Numbered from the stretch's first letter, positions 27,621-34,540 are shown. The stretch: 34,611 nt of DNA from an uncultured Acidimicrobiaceae bacterium (GCA_937890395.1 CALACK010000020.1:1-34611); one strand, 5' to 3'. The notes: a model not told the origin generated them from the sequence alone. Numbers and translations: made by a program.

Positions 27621-28679
27621 TTACAGACCTCTCACATAATCAATAACGGCGGCGATTTGTTCGTCGGTGAGCATTAAACCGAACGCAGGCATTCGCCCTG
27701 ATCCTTGACCTTGTTGCCCATATTTTTTGCCTAGTTCACTGCCACCTTTAATGAATGCAATCATGTCATCACGTTGTGGAAACTGGCGAACGGCCGAACC
27801 GCCAGTGAGGTTTGGGCCAAGCGCACCACCACCAGTGATTTGTGGTTCACCATATGACCAACCTTTTGTGTGGCAACGGGCGCACGAAAAGTTTCCGCTA
27901 CCTAGGTCTAAATTAAACAATGCCTCTCCAAGAGTGGCGTAAGTCTTCGCGTTAACCAAACGCTCTGCTTCGGCTTGAATCTCTTGTTGTTTCGCTTCTG
28001 GCAACTTACCATTTTCGTCGCGCGGAATCTGAATACTTTTTACATATTCAATTACGGTTTGAATCTGTTGATCGTTCATTGGTCCGCCGCCTACAAGACC
28101 CCAAGCAGACATCGGAGAAAACGGACGGCCGTAGTTCAAAATAAATCGCACTTCTTCATCGCTGTATCGATAAAAAACTGTATTGATTGCTGGCGCCTTC
28201 CAGTTGACTTGCTTTACTTCACCAGTAGTCGGATCAGTAATCGCGTACGACGCAACACCGCCACCGCCTTTCATTCCGCCGTGACAACCTGCACAATTAA
28301 AGCCGCCATCTGCTGTGGTTGCGAATAATCCTCCACCCCATTCTTCAAACTGGTGCTGAAATTCTTTTTCTGCTCCGACCATGCGACCAGGCTCAAGAAT
28401 CCAATAGAGCGGAAGAGCAATCGTGACTATTGCAAGAAATGCGAGGCCAATTAATTGAGTGCGCTCAATCTTTTCGCCTTCAAGCCGCTCATCGTCGTAA
28501 TACGGTTTGCGGTTTGCGGCAAGCTTAATTTCAGAACCAATTTCGCGTTTCGCCGAACGAAGATTAGATAAACCGTAGATAATCCAACCGAGAACAGATG
28601 CGAGAAGAATTACCCAAGCGATCGTCGTAGTCGTATCGGCAAAAACCATCGAGGCCATTGAGACTGTTGCACTAGTCAT
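27621..28679 (-). CDS. Membrane-bound diheme cytochrome c of the bc complex
   Basis: A 352-residue protein with two N-terminal helices (about 18-37 and 76-95) and two c-type heme sites, CAGCH (129-133) and CARCH (266-270). Candidate axial methionines are Met190/Met201 for the first heme and Met330 (GRMPAFG) for the second, each followed by a helix typical of class I cytochrome c folds. Two fused cytochrome c domains correspond functionally to QcrC of actinobacteria, which takes electrons from Rieske and hands them to the terminal oxidase, but the two-helix N-terminus differs from the usual QcrC layout. It begins directly after the Rieske gene ends and is followed with no gap by the unknown 270-residue protein. 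Confidence 0.88.
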   Translation of the reverse strand: MTSATVSMASMVFADTTTTIAWVILLASVLGWIIYGLSNLRSAKREIGSEIKLAANRKPYYDDERLEGEKIERTQLIGLAFLAIVTIALPLYWILEPGRMVGAEKEFQHQFEEWGGGLFATTADGGFNCAGCHGGMKGGGGVASYAITDPTTGEVKQVNWKAPAINTVFYRYSDEEVRFILNYGRPFSPMSAWGLVGGGPMNDQQIQTVIEYVKSIQIPRDENGKLPEAKQQEIQAEAERLVNAKTYATLGEALFNLDLGSGNFSCARCHTKGWSYGEPQITGGGALGPNLTGGSAVRQFPQRDDMIAFIKGGSELGKKYGQQGQGSGRMPAFGLMLTDEQIAAVIDYVRGL

Positions 28680-29528
28680 TTAGTGTTTACCTGCCCCGCC
28701 GACACAGTGTGGGCCTTCTGCTTCTTGACCAGTTGTATTAGTGCCAATCGGTGGACCGCCAAACACGGCGCCAGTGTCAATGACCATCATTCCGTTATTT
28801 ACTGAAACGCCAAAACGATCCATTCCGCGAGGTGCTGGGCCGCCTTTTTTCTCTCCGACACGGTTGTATTGCGAACCGTGACACGGACACTCAAACCACT
28901 GCGAAGTGGTGCACTCTGGAACTCGGCACCCAAGATGCGGGCACTTTTGGTACAGCGCGACAACACCGGCATTCATTCCCGAAAAAACTGCACCTTGAGC
29001 ACCATAAGCAACCTCAGCTTTCGAGATCGCTTCTTTTGGATATTCAGTAACCCATGAACGCGCCTCTGGCAGATACAAGAAACCACCCGCAGAACGAATC
29101 TGGCCAATTACGTCGTCGATCTTTCCGGCGCTAATTTTTGAGCCGAAGCCACCTTCGGCTCCCTTCCATAAGAAAGCTATAAGTGCTGCGGCAAAACCTC
29201 CGAGGCTTGCACTCATCAATGTCACAGTGGCCCGATTTAAAAATGCTCGACGGGTTTCACCAAGTGCGTCGGCGTCTGGTGCCACCCATGCCTCAATTGC
29301 GGCTGGTGGCATCACGGCTACTGCGCTGCGACTCACGACACCTTGCTTTTCAGCATCGCGCGAAGAATTGCGAGCAACTTTTGCCGAGTCACGATCTCGC
29401 TTACGAGTCTCACGCGACAGTGAGCCAACACCTTTGATATCAGAGCGGCGTGTTGCAGTTAGTACAACGCCAAGACCGAGCACGGCAAGCACGGCAATTG
29501 CGATTGTGATGATTGAAGTTGAGTTCAT
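28680..29528 (-). CDS. qcrA: Rieske [2Fe-2S] protein of cytochrome bc complex
   Basis: A 282-residue Rieske protein. Box 1 is CPHLGC (Cys196, His198, Cys201) and box 2 is CPCHGS (Cys214, Cys216, His217); Cys196/His198/Cys214/His217 bind the cluster and Cys201-Cys216 can form the usual disulfide. There is an N-terminal helix (about 5-25), a charged cytoplasmic stretch (LSRETRKRDRD and following), and a second helix (about 101-121) preceded by TRRAFLNRA, a twin-arginine motif, which fits the hybrid Sec/Tat insertion known for actinobacterial Rieske proteins. The usual actinobacterial form has three helices; here only two are obvious. It oxidises menaquinol at the Qo site and reduces the cytochrome c. 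The symbol is given by function. Confidence 0.92.
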   Translation of the reverse strand: MNSTSIITIAIAVLAVLGLGVVLTATRRSDIKGVGSLSRETRKRDRDSAKVARNSSRDAEKQGVVSRSAVAVMPPAAIEAWVAPDADALGETRRAFLNRATVTLMSASLGGFAAALIAFLWKGAEGGFGSKISAGKIDDVIGQIRSAGGFLYLPEARSWVTEYPKEAISKAEVAYGAQGAVFSGMNAGVVALYQKCPHLGCRVPECTTSQWFECPCHGSQYNRVGEKKGGPAPRGMDRFGVSVNNGMMVIDTGAVFGGPPIGTNTTGQEAEGPHCVGGAGKH

Positions 29529-29544
29529 TTAAGTAATAGTCCGA

Positions 29545-30282
29545 TCACAATTCGAAGAAGATGCCTTCACGCCATGGGAAGACAAAGTTGAAGCCAGGAC
29601 CTCTAAAAAATGAACCAATAATTACGAGTACCGCCCAGAACATTAAGTGCACCGTCATCAAACTTGTCATAAACTTTCGATCCTCAGGACGATTTGATTC
29701 GTTGCGATCTAAATATGGGGCAAACATTAAGGCGATGATCCCCATTCCAGGAATTGTCACGCCAGCAATCATTGGGTGAAACATCGTTAACAACTCTTGC
29801 AGCCCAAGAAAGTACCAAGGCGCTTTCGATGGGTTTGGAGTTCGATTAAAGTTTGCTGCTTGCAACAACGGCGCATTAACAAACCACGAGAACATAAATA
29901 CAAATGCAGTGCACGCAAGCGACGCGACGAATTCGATACCTAATAAGTGCGGCCAAGTATGGACTTTGTCAACTGGTACTGCTTTGACATCTTGAATTGA
30001 TCCTGATTTGACGACAGTAAGTAATCGCTGAGTATGTCCACCAGGTCCGGCGCCGTAAGGAATGCTTCCGTTTGTTGGTGCACCAGCAACAACAGCACCA
30101 GGTTTTTCAGCCAGGGCTACTGCACCACTTGCGGCTTTGCTTCGCTCAAGCAAATCAGCAGGAATTCGTGAGCCTGCATCGCTACTTGCCGCAGTTGGTG
30201 CTGAAGCGCCCACGGCCTCGGCTGCTGCTTTTTCGCGAGCCTCTTGCGCTCGTTTAAGAAGATGTTCTGGAATGCCGGCCAT
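29545..30282 (-). CDS. Cytochrome bc subunit IV-like protein with N-terminal motif extension
   Basis: A 245-residue protein homologous to the C-terminal part of cytochrome b (subunit IV). The membrane part has three helices (about 115-137, 170-190, 210-226). The Qo-site motif is APWY (154-157) in KAPWYFLGLQELL, so Pro replaces the Glu of the common PEWY. The first ~100 residues are an Ala/Ser-rich, cytoplasmic extension: MAGIPEHLLKRAQEAREKAA at the start and a degenerate repeat RIPADLLERSKAA near 39-51. The same N-terminus occurs on the cytochrome c at 32286-33107. The start codon overlaps the cytochrome b stop by one base (TGATG). Together with the upstream cytochrome b6-like gene it makes a split cytochrome b. 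Confidence 0.9.
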   Translation of the reverse strand: MAGIPEHLLKRAQEAREKAAAEAVGASAPTAASSDAGSRIPADLLERSKAASGAVALAEKPGAVVAGAPTNGSIPYGAGPGGHTQRLLTVVKSGSIQDVKAVPVDKVHTWPHLLGIEFVASLACTAFVFMFSWFVNAPLLQAANFNRTPNPSKAPWYFLGLQELLTMFHPMIAGVTIPGMGIIALMFAPYLDRNESNRPEDRKFMTSLMTVHLMFWAVLVIIGSFFRGPGFNFVFPWREGIFFEL

Positions 30283-31067
30283 CAGAGCGGTCCTGAGATT
30301 CCGCCGTCTTTACGCACGCGCCAGAAATGTATCGCGAGGAAGATGACAGTGACGAATGGGAAAAGTAAAACGTGCAACACATACCATCGCAGAAGAGTTT
30401 CTGGTCCAATCTCAACTCCACCAAGCAAAACGAAACGAACTTGCGAACCAATGACTGGTGAGTACCCCATCATGTTGGTACCAACCGTTACTGCCCACAG
30501 CGCAAGTTGATCCCATGGCAATAGGTATCCAGTAAACGAAAGCAACAGTGTGAGTGTCAACAAAATTACACCGATCACCCAGTTGAATTCGCGAGGCGCT
30601 TTATATGCACCGTGATAAAAAACACGTGCCATGTGCAAGAACACTGACAACACCATTAAGTGCGCTGCCCATCGATGCATGTTTCTGACCATTAATCCAA
30701 ATGTCACCGACGTGTGCAACGACTGAATGTCTTGCCAAGCGTTGGCTGATGTTGGACGATAGAAAAACATTAAGAAAATTCCGGTGATCGTCAGCAAAAT
30801 GAACAAAAAGAAACTCAAGCCACCCAAGCACAGTGTGTAACTGACTTTTACAGCGTGACGCTTGACTTTTACCGGGTGCAAGTGATAAAGCACAGAGTTC
30901 ATAACTACGTATGAACGATTTCTTGGTGAGTCTGAGTAACCCTTGCGAAAAATAGAACCTGGTCTAAAAATTGAATTCCATGCTTGGCTGCCCTGCAATG
31001 ACTCATTTAATTTTGTCATGCGATCTTTAATTGTTGGACGAGATTTTTGTTCAAGCATTTGCACCAT
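30282..31067 (-). CDS. Cytochrome b6-like subunit (N-terminal half of split cytochrome b)
   Basis: A 261-residue, four-helix subunit holding both b hemes. The ligands are His131 and His145 (13 residues apart) on the second helix and His232 and His247 on the fourth. The 14-residue gap of the second pair is typical of b6-type proteins, compared with 13 in fused cytochrome b. GYLLPWDQLALWA (180-192) is the conserved Qo-side segment. A long polar N-terminus (about 75 residues) precedes the first helix. It starts 18 bases after the ferredoxin gene and has GGAG about ten bases upstream. Menaquinol oxidation in the plasma membrane is the likely role. Confidence 0.93.
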   Translation of the reverse strand: MVQMLEQKSRPTIKDRMTKLNESLQGSQAWNSIFRPGSIFRKGYSDSPRNRSYVVMNSVLYHLHPVKVKRHAVKVSYTLCLGGLSFFLFILLTITGIFLMFFYRPTSANAWQDIQSLHTSVTFGLMVRNMHRWAAHLMVLSVFLHMARVFYHGAYKAPREFNWVIGVILLTLTLLLSFTGYLLPWDQLALWAVTVGTNMMGYSPVIGSQVRFVLLGGVEIGPETLLRWYVLHVLLFPFVTVIFLAIHFWRVRKDGGISGPL

Positions 31068-31085
31068 TTAATTTATTCTCCGTTC

Positions 31086-31499
31086 TTAAAATCGCATGCC
31101 GTATGAATAGCCATGATTATTCGTGCGCATATGAGTTTCGCCAGTCGCTGGCGCAACACCAACCTTGCCCAAAATAATTACTCCTGTTGGACAACGATCA
31201 ACGCACAACGCACAACGCGTGCAAACATCATCATCAATAATAAACACAACCTTGTCTGAAGGATCATCACCTGGCAACTCTGTGCCATCAGCTTGTGTGA
31301 TTGCTTCTGGCGAAACCATGAAGATGCACTTCCATGGACAGATATCAACACAGCCTTCACACATGATGCATTCAGACTGATCAATATGTATGAACTGTTT
31401 TGGCTTGACTGCTTTGCTTAGATATTCGGCGTCCACTTCAACTAGTTGATAATCATCCGTATACGGCATCATCGGTGGGTTTGCGTCAGTTTTTGCCAT
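31086..31499 (-). CDS. 2[4Fe-4S] ferredoxin co-encoded with the bc complex
   Basis: A 137-residue bacterial-type ferredoxin with two complete cluster motifs: C44-C47-C50-C54 (CIMCEGCVDIC) and C93-C96-C99-C103 (CTRCALCVDRC). The 40-residue N-terminal arm, a 38-residue insert between the motifs and a 30-residue C-terminal tail make it longer than free ferredoxins (about 60-80). No membrane helix is seen, so it is likely cytoplasmic or bound to the complex. It lies between the three-helix membrane protein (3-base gap) and cytochrome b (18-base gap). It could feed or withdraw electrons at the bc complex, or join a peripheral module; the role is inferred from position only. Confidence 0.88.
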   Translation of the reverse strand: MAKTDANPPMMPYTDDYQLVEVDAEYLSKAVKPKQFIHIDQSECIMCEGCVDICPWKCIFMVSPEAITQADGTELPGDDPSDKVVFIIDDDVCTRCALCVDRCPTGVIILGKVGVAPATGETHMRTNNHGYSYGMRF

Positions 31500-31502
31500 G
31501 GC

Positions 31503-31979
31503 TCAACCTTTCTTCACTAGTGGACGTCCGTAAGTCGAAGTTGCTACTTCTTTGGTAACTACTTCTCCACGCTTCTGCCACCAACTAAATAAATAAATCA
31601 TTAAACCGATGTAATAAACATGGATGACCACGACGATTATGTCGCGAATTGCTTCGTAACTAATAACAATTGGAAAGCTGCCACCAACAGTGTCTGACTT
31701 CAAAACATCGAATGGTCCGTAAACGAGTTTGTCTTTGCGCCAACCTAAATTTTTATCTGCATGATCAATGAACTGGTGAGGCACTACACCAAACGCTAAA
31801 AACAAAACTGCGAACACATAGGCGGCACCCAGCATCGCTTCGCCCCAAGTTGCTTTGCGATCAAACTTCCGACGCTTACCAATCGGAATTACGACAAGGC
31901 TAAGCAAGGTCGTAAATATCGCCGAAAAAATGAAAGCCTGGTTGACTCCTGGCCATCTGAGAATGTCAATTGCGAGCAT
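31503..31979 (-). CDS. Three-helix membrane protein, first gene of the respiratory operon
   Basis: A 158-residue protein with helices at about 14-34, 49-70 and 107-130. Several histidines lie near membrane ends (VPHQFIDHADKN around 69-77 and His121 in the third helix), so heme or quinone binding is possible but not shown. I do not recognise a named family. It opens the 21-gene unit: its stop is three bases before the ferredoxin start, and the ATG at 31979 has an A/G-rich stretch (AGGAAAGG) about 14 bases upstream, rather far for a Shine-Dalgarno sequence. It may be a membrane anchor for the ferredoxin; this is inference. Confidence 0.75.
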   Translation of the reverse strand: MLAIDILRWPGVNQAFIFSAIFTTLLSLVVIPIGKRRKFDRKATWGEAMLGAAYVFAVLFLAFGVVPHQFIDHADKNLGWRKDKLVYGPFDVLKSDTVGGSFPIVISYEAIRDIIVVVIHVYYIGLMIYLFSWWQKRGEVVTKEVATSTYGRPLVKKG

Positions 31980-32285
31980 TAGTTGAGGGCTTGCCTTTCC
32001 TCTTAAAAATCTGTTTTTAGCCTAGTCGTCAAGATAATCCGACAGATAACCAACTCAAGTTTTTTGGTAAATATTGCAAGGCTTTTAAGTCACTAAGTTT
32101 CACGAATGCTCAACGCAATATGAAAGCACCTATCTTGATGGAATACGTCGCTGAAGCGGTTGTGCGCTAGTGAACTTCTCGCATCAGCCTGACTTGCGTC
32201 TAACCTATTAGAGCAAACGCAGTGAAGATTTAATGGTTAAGAAATTAATTATCAAGTATTTAATTAGAACTAGTTGAGGAGCGCA
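31980..32285. promoter_or_regulatory. 306-bp divergent control region of respiratory genes
   Basis: This is the only gene-free stretch over 300 bases. It separates the minus-strand 21-gene unit from the plus-strand cytochrome c gene, so it should hold both promoters. On the minus strand TTGACG (32026-32031) resembles a -35 box, but no strong -10 follows at the right distance; TAGGCT (32019-32024) is another -10 candidate. On the plus strand the 50 bases before 32280 are very AT-rich, with two TTAATTA-type elements, and AGGAG (32277-32281) is a clear ribosome binding site for the GTG at 32286. Two tiny frames (32106-32123 and 32120-32170) are present but are not convincing genes. No tRNA or other RNA structure was seen. 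Confidence 0.45.
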
Positions 32286-33107
32286 GTGGCAGGAATACCC
32301 GAGCATCTACTTAAGCGTGCACAAGAAGCACGTGACAAAGCAGCTGGCAAGACATCCGACTCTGGAGACGGCGCAACTGCTTCAACAAATGTGCCGGCGA
32401 AAGTCGAAGAAAAAAAATCAGTCGCAAGTGCCGCAATTTCAACTCCACCTCCACCGCCAGATCCTGCATATGTTGTTGCGGCAAATACGCGTAAGAAGAT
32501 TCCGTTTTGGGCGATGGCTACTTTAAGTTTGTTGCCACTTTGGGCGCTGCTGTATGTGCTTGCGATTCGCCCACAAGAAAAAATTGTTGAAGGACCACTT
32601 GCAGTTGGCGCGGGCGTATACGGATCTTGTGCTGGTTGTCATGGTGCCGAGGGCGCTGGTGGGGCTGGTCGAGTTTTGTATCAAGGCGAAGTTCTGAAGA
32701 CTTTTCCAAAAATTGAAGACATGATTAATTTTGTTTATACGGGCTCGCAACAATATGTTTCTGCTGGGCTAAAAATTTATGGCAACCCAGATCGAGATGG
32801 TGGTGCACATGCGCCTCTTTCGTATAACGGAAACCCGATGCCGCAACAAGGTGAGAAATATGGTGGTGGCCTAACTGATGCGGAAATTCTCGGCGTTGTT
32901 TGTCACGAGCGCTATGAAATAAGTGGCGCAGACCCAATGAGCGAAGAGTGGAAAGCAGAATTCGACCGATGGTGCGCACCTGGTTCTGAGATTTTTGCTG
33001 GTCTAGAGGCAGGCTCGGTTAACTTTGACAATCTCGCAGAGAACTACGCTTCAATGCCTGAAGCGCCCGCTCATGTCGGTACCGACCCTCGACCAACTGG
33101 CAAATAA
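32286..33107 (+). CDS. Membrane-anchored monoheme cytochrome c with respiratory N-terminal motif
   Basis: A 273-residue protein: a cytoplasmic N-terminal arm starting MAGIPEHLLKRAQEARDKAA, a linker with a five-proline run (54-58), one helix (about 73-94), then a periplasmic-side cytochrome c domain with CAGCH (115-119) and likely axial Met185 (NGNPMPQQG). Two further cysteines, Cys206 and Cys230, could form a disulfide. A TTG upstream in frame (32274) is rejected as start because it overlaps the ribosome binding site AGGAG (32277-32281); GTG at 32286 gives an N-terminus nearly identical to that of the subunit-IV-like protein. It probably carries electrons from the bc complex to a terminal oxidase or forms part of the complex itself. 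It is transcribed divergently from the bc/nuo unit. Confidence 0.88.
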   Translation: MAGIPEHLLKRAQEARDKAAGKTSDSGDGATASTNVPAKVEEKKSVASAAISTPPPPPDPAYVVAANTRKKIPFWAMATLSLLPLWALLYVLAIRPQEKIVEGPLAVGAGVYGSCAGCHGAEGAGGAGRVLYQGEVLKTFPKIEDMINFVYTGSQQYVSAGLKIYGNPDRDGGAHAPLSYNGNPMPQQGEKYGGGLTDAEILGVVCHERYEISGADPMSEEWKAEFDRWCAPGSEIFAGLEAGSVNFDNLAENYASMPEAPAHVGTDPRPTGK

Positions 33108-33152
33108 TCAACTAGCCGGTTTTCGTTCGCGACTGGCGAGCAACGTCACACC

Positions 33153-33178
33153 ATTTATTTCGTAGATAACGAATAAAT
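33153..33178. terminator. AT-rich hairpin between cytochrome c and the reductase gene
   Basis: ATTTATTTCGT (33153-33163) pairs with ACGAATAAAT (33169-33178) as a 10-bp stem with one bulged T and a five-base loop AGATA. It lies 46 bases after the cytochrome c stop and 21 bases before the reductase ATG. There is no T run after it, so it may be a weak terminator, an RNA stabiliser, or a protein-binding dyad overlapping the upstream edge of the reductase promoter. Confidence 0.45.
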
Positions 33179-33183
33179 CTGTT

Positions 33184-33189
33184 TAGCCT
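33184..33189 (+). promoter_or_regulatory. Candidate -10 box for the FAD reductase gene
   Basis: TAGCCT fits the actinobacterial TANNNT pattern and ends nine bases before the ATG at 33199, so the transcript would start almost at the start codon. No Shine-Dalgarno sequence precedes the gene, which agrees with a leaderless mRNA. No clear -35 box is seen; the position where it would lie is in the hairpin at 33153-33178. Confidence 0.3.
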
Positions 33190-33198
33190 TGGATCTAG

Positions 33199-34494
33199 AT
33201 GCAAAACGAGAAACAACTGACGCACGAGAACACTGGTGAAGTTCAACAAGTGTTGCGCACTGAAGTATTAGTTGTTGGTGGCGGCCCAGCCGGAGCGGCC
33301 GCCGGATTTTGGTTGGCGCGACTTGGTCACGATGTAACAGTGATTGAACGCAAAAAGTTTCCACGAGAAAAAACTTGCGGCGATGGGCTTACACCTAGAG
33401 CCGTTAAAGAACTTGGCGACATGGGCCTTAGCGATCAGTTGTCACAGTTTCATCGCTACGAAGGTCTTCGTGCAACAGCGCATGGCAAAGCACTCGAATT
33501 GAAATGGCCAACTCATCCGATTTATCCGCAATACGGATACGTCGTGCGCAGGCGCGAACTTGACATGATGGTCGCGCGAAACGCACAAGATGCTGGTGCG
33601 AAACTTCTTGAAGAACATGAAGCTATTTCACCAATCATCGAGAACGACTGTGTGCGCGGCGCAATGGTGACAAACAAAGTTGATGGCAACACATTTGCAA
33701 TTCACGCGCAATACGTGATTATCGCTGATGGTGCGAACTCGCGATTTGGTCGCGCAATCGGAACCTCGCGTGAAAAATCTTGGCCGTACGGTACGGCGAT
33801 TCGCACTTATTGGAAGAGTCCAAGACACGACGAACCTTGGATTGAATCGGCGTTAGATGTTAAAGACCGCAATGGTAAATCAATGCCTGGTTATGGATGG
33901 ATATTTCCGGTTGGTGACGGCACCATAAATATCGGCGTTGGACTTCTTTCAACTTTCAAAAACTTTAAAGATGTCAATACTTCGCATTTACTTGATTCGT
34001 ATGCCCACATGGTTGCCGACCGCTGGGAGATTGATCCAACTCAACCTGAGTGCAAAGCCACCAGCGGCAAAATCCCGATGGGCGGATCGGTCGGACCAAA
34101 AGTTGGCAACACACACATTGTTATCGGTGATGCAGCCGGCAGTGTGAACCCATTTAATGGCGAAGGAATCGACTATGCCTACGAGACTGCACATATTGCT
34201 GCCGAGGTATTGCACGATGCGCTAGTTGAGAAAGATGCAATGATTTTAAAACGTTACGACCAACTAATTGAAGAAGAGTATGGTCAATATTTCAAAGTTG
34301 CCCGATTGTTTGCACGCATCATCGGTCGCCCAGTTTTGATGCGCGAACTATCTCGAGTTGGTATTCATAGTCGAACACTCATGGAGTGGGTGCTAAGGAT
34401 TATGGCTAATTTATTGCGACCAGACGAAATCGGCCCAGCCGAGGCTGCTTACAAAGCTGCCGCATTGATCGTCCGCGCAATGCCCGACGCCTAA
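33199..34494 (+). CDS. FAD-dependent geranylgeranyl/menaquinone reductase family protein
   Basis: A 431-residue flavoprotein of the geranylgeranyl reductase family. The N-terminal dinucleotide fold is VVGGGPAG (25-32) ending in ERKKFPREKTCGDG, where Cys60-Gly-Asp is a family hallmark; the second FAD motif GDAAGSVNPFNGEGIDYA lies near residue 312. Such enzymes saturate isoprenoid double bonds; in actinobacteria the related MenJ reduces one isoprene unit of the menaquinone tail, and genes of this family are often placed beside nuo. Position next to complexes I and III supports a quinone substrate, but archaeal-type lipid or chlorophyll-type reductases share the same motifs. It follows the cytochrome c by 91 bases and ends before a perfect hairpin. 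Confidence 0.87.
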   Translation: MQNEKQLTHENTGEVQQVLRTEVLVVGGGPAGAAAGFWLARLGHDVTVIERKKFPREKTCGDGLTPRAVKELGDMGLSDQLSQFHRYEGLRATAHGKALELKWPTHPIYPQYGYVVRRRELDMMVARNAQDAGAKLLEEHEAISPIIENDCVRGAMVTNKVDGNTFAIHAQYVIIADGANSRFGRAIGTSREKSWPYGTAIRTYWKSPRHDEPWIESALDVKDRNGKSMPGYGWIFPVGDGTINIGVGLLSTFKNFKDVNTSHLLDSYAHMVADRWEIDPTQPECKATSGKIPMGGSVGPKVGNTHIVIGDAAGSVNPFNGEGIDYAYETAHIAAEVLHDALVEKDAMILKRYDQLIEEEYGQYFKVARLFARIIGRPVLMRELSRVGIHSRTLMEWVLRIMANLLRPDEIGPAEAAYKAAALIVRAMPDA

Positions 34495-34496
34495 TT

Positions 34497-34520
34497 AGTT
34501 AGCTAGCTAATTAGCTAACT
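34497..34520. terminator. Perfect 9-bp hairpin after the FAD reductase gene
   Basis: AGTTAGCTA (34497-34505) and TAGCTAACT (34512-34520) form a perfect 9-bp stem with a six-base loop GCTAAT, starting two bases after the TAA. The stretch also holds stop codons in every frame. No T run follows, so intrinsic termination would be weak; it may be a 3' stabilising structure. Confidence 0.5.
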
Positions 34521-34540
34521 CATCAACGAACTAGTTGTTG

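Noticed and set aside
29183-30510. Plus-strand open frames opposite the Rieske and cytochrome b genes.
   Set aside because: They are antisense shadows of strongly conserved genes and have no recognisable domain or ribosome binding site.
32274-32285. Cytochrome c start at TTG 32274.
   Set aside because: The TTG overlaps the AGGAG ribosome binding site; GTG 32286 also makes the N-terminus match that of the subunit-IV-like protein.
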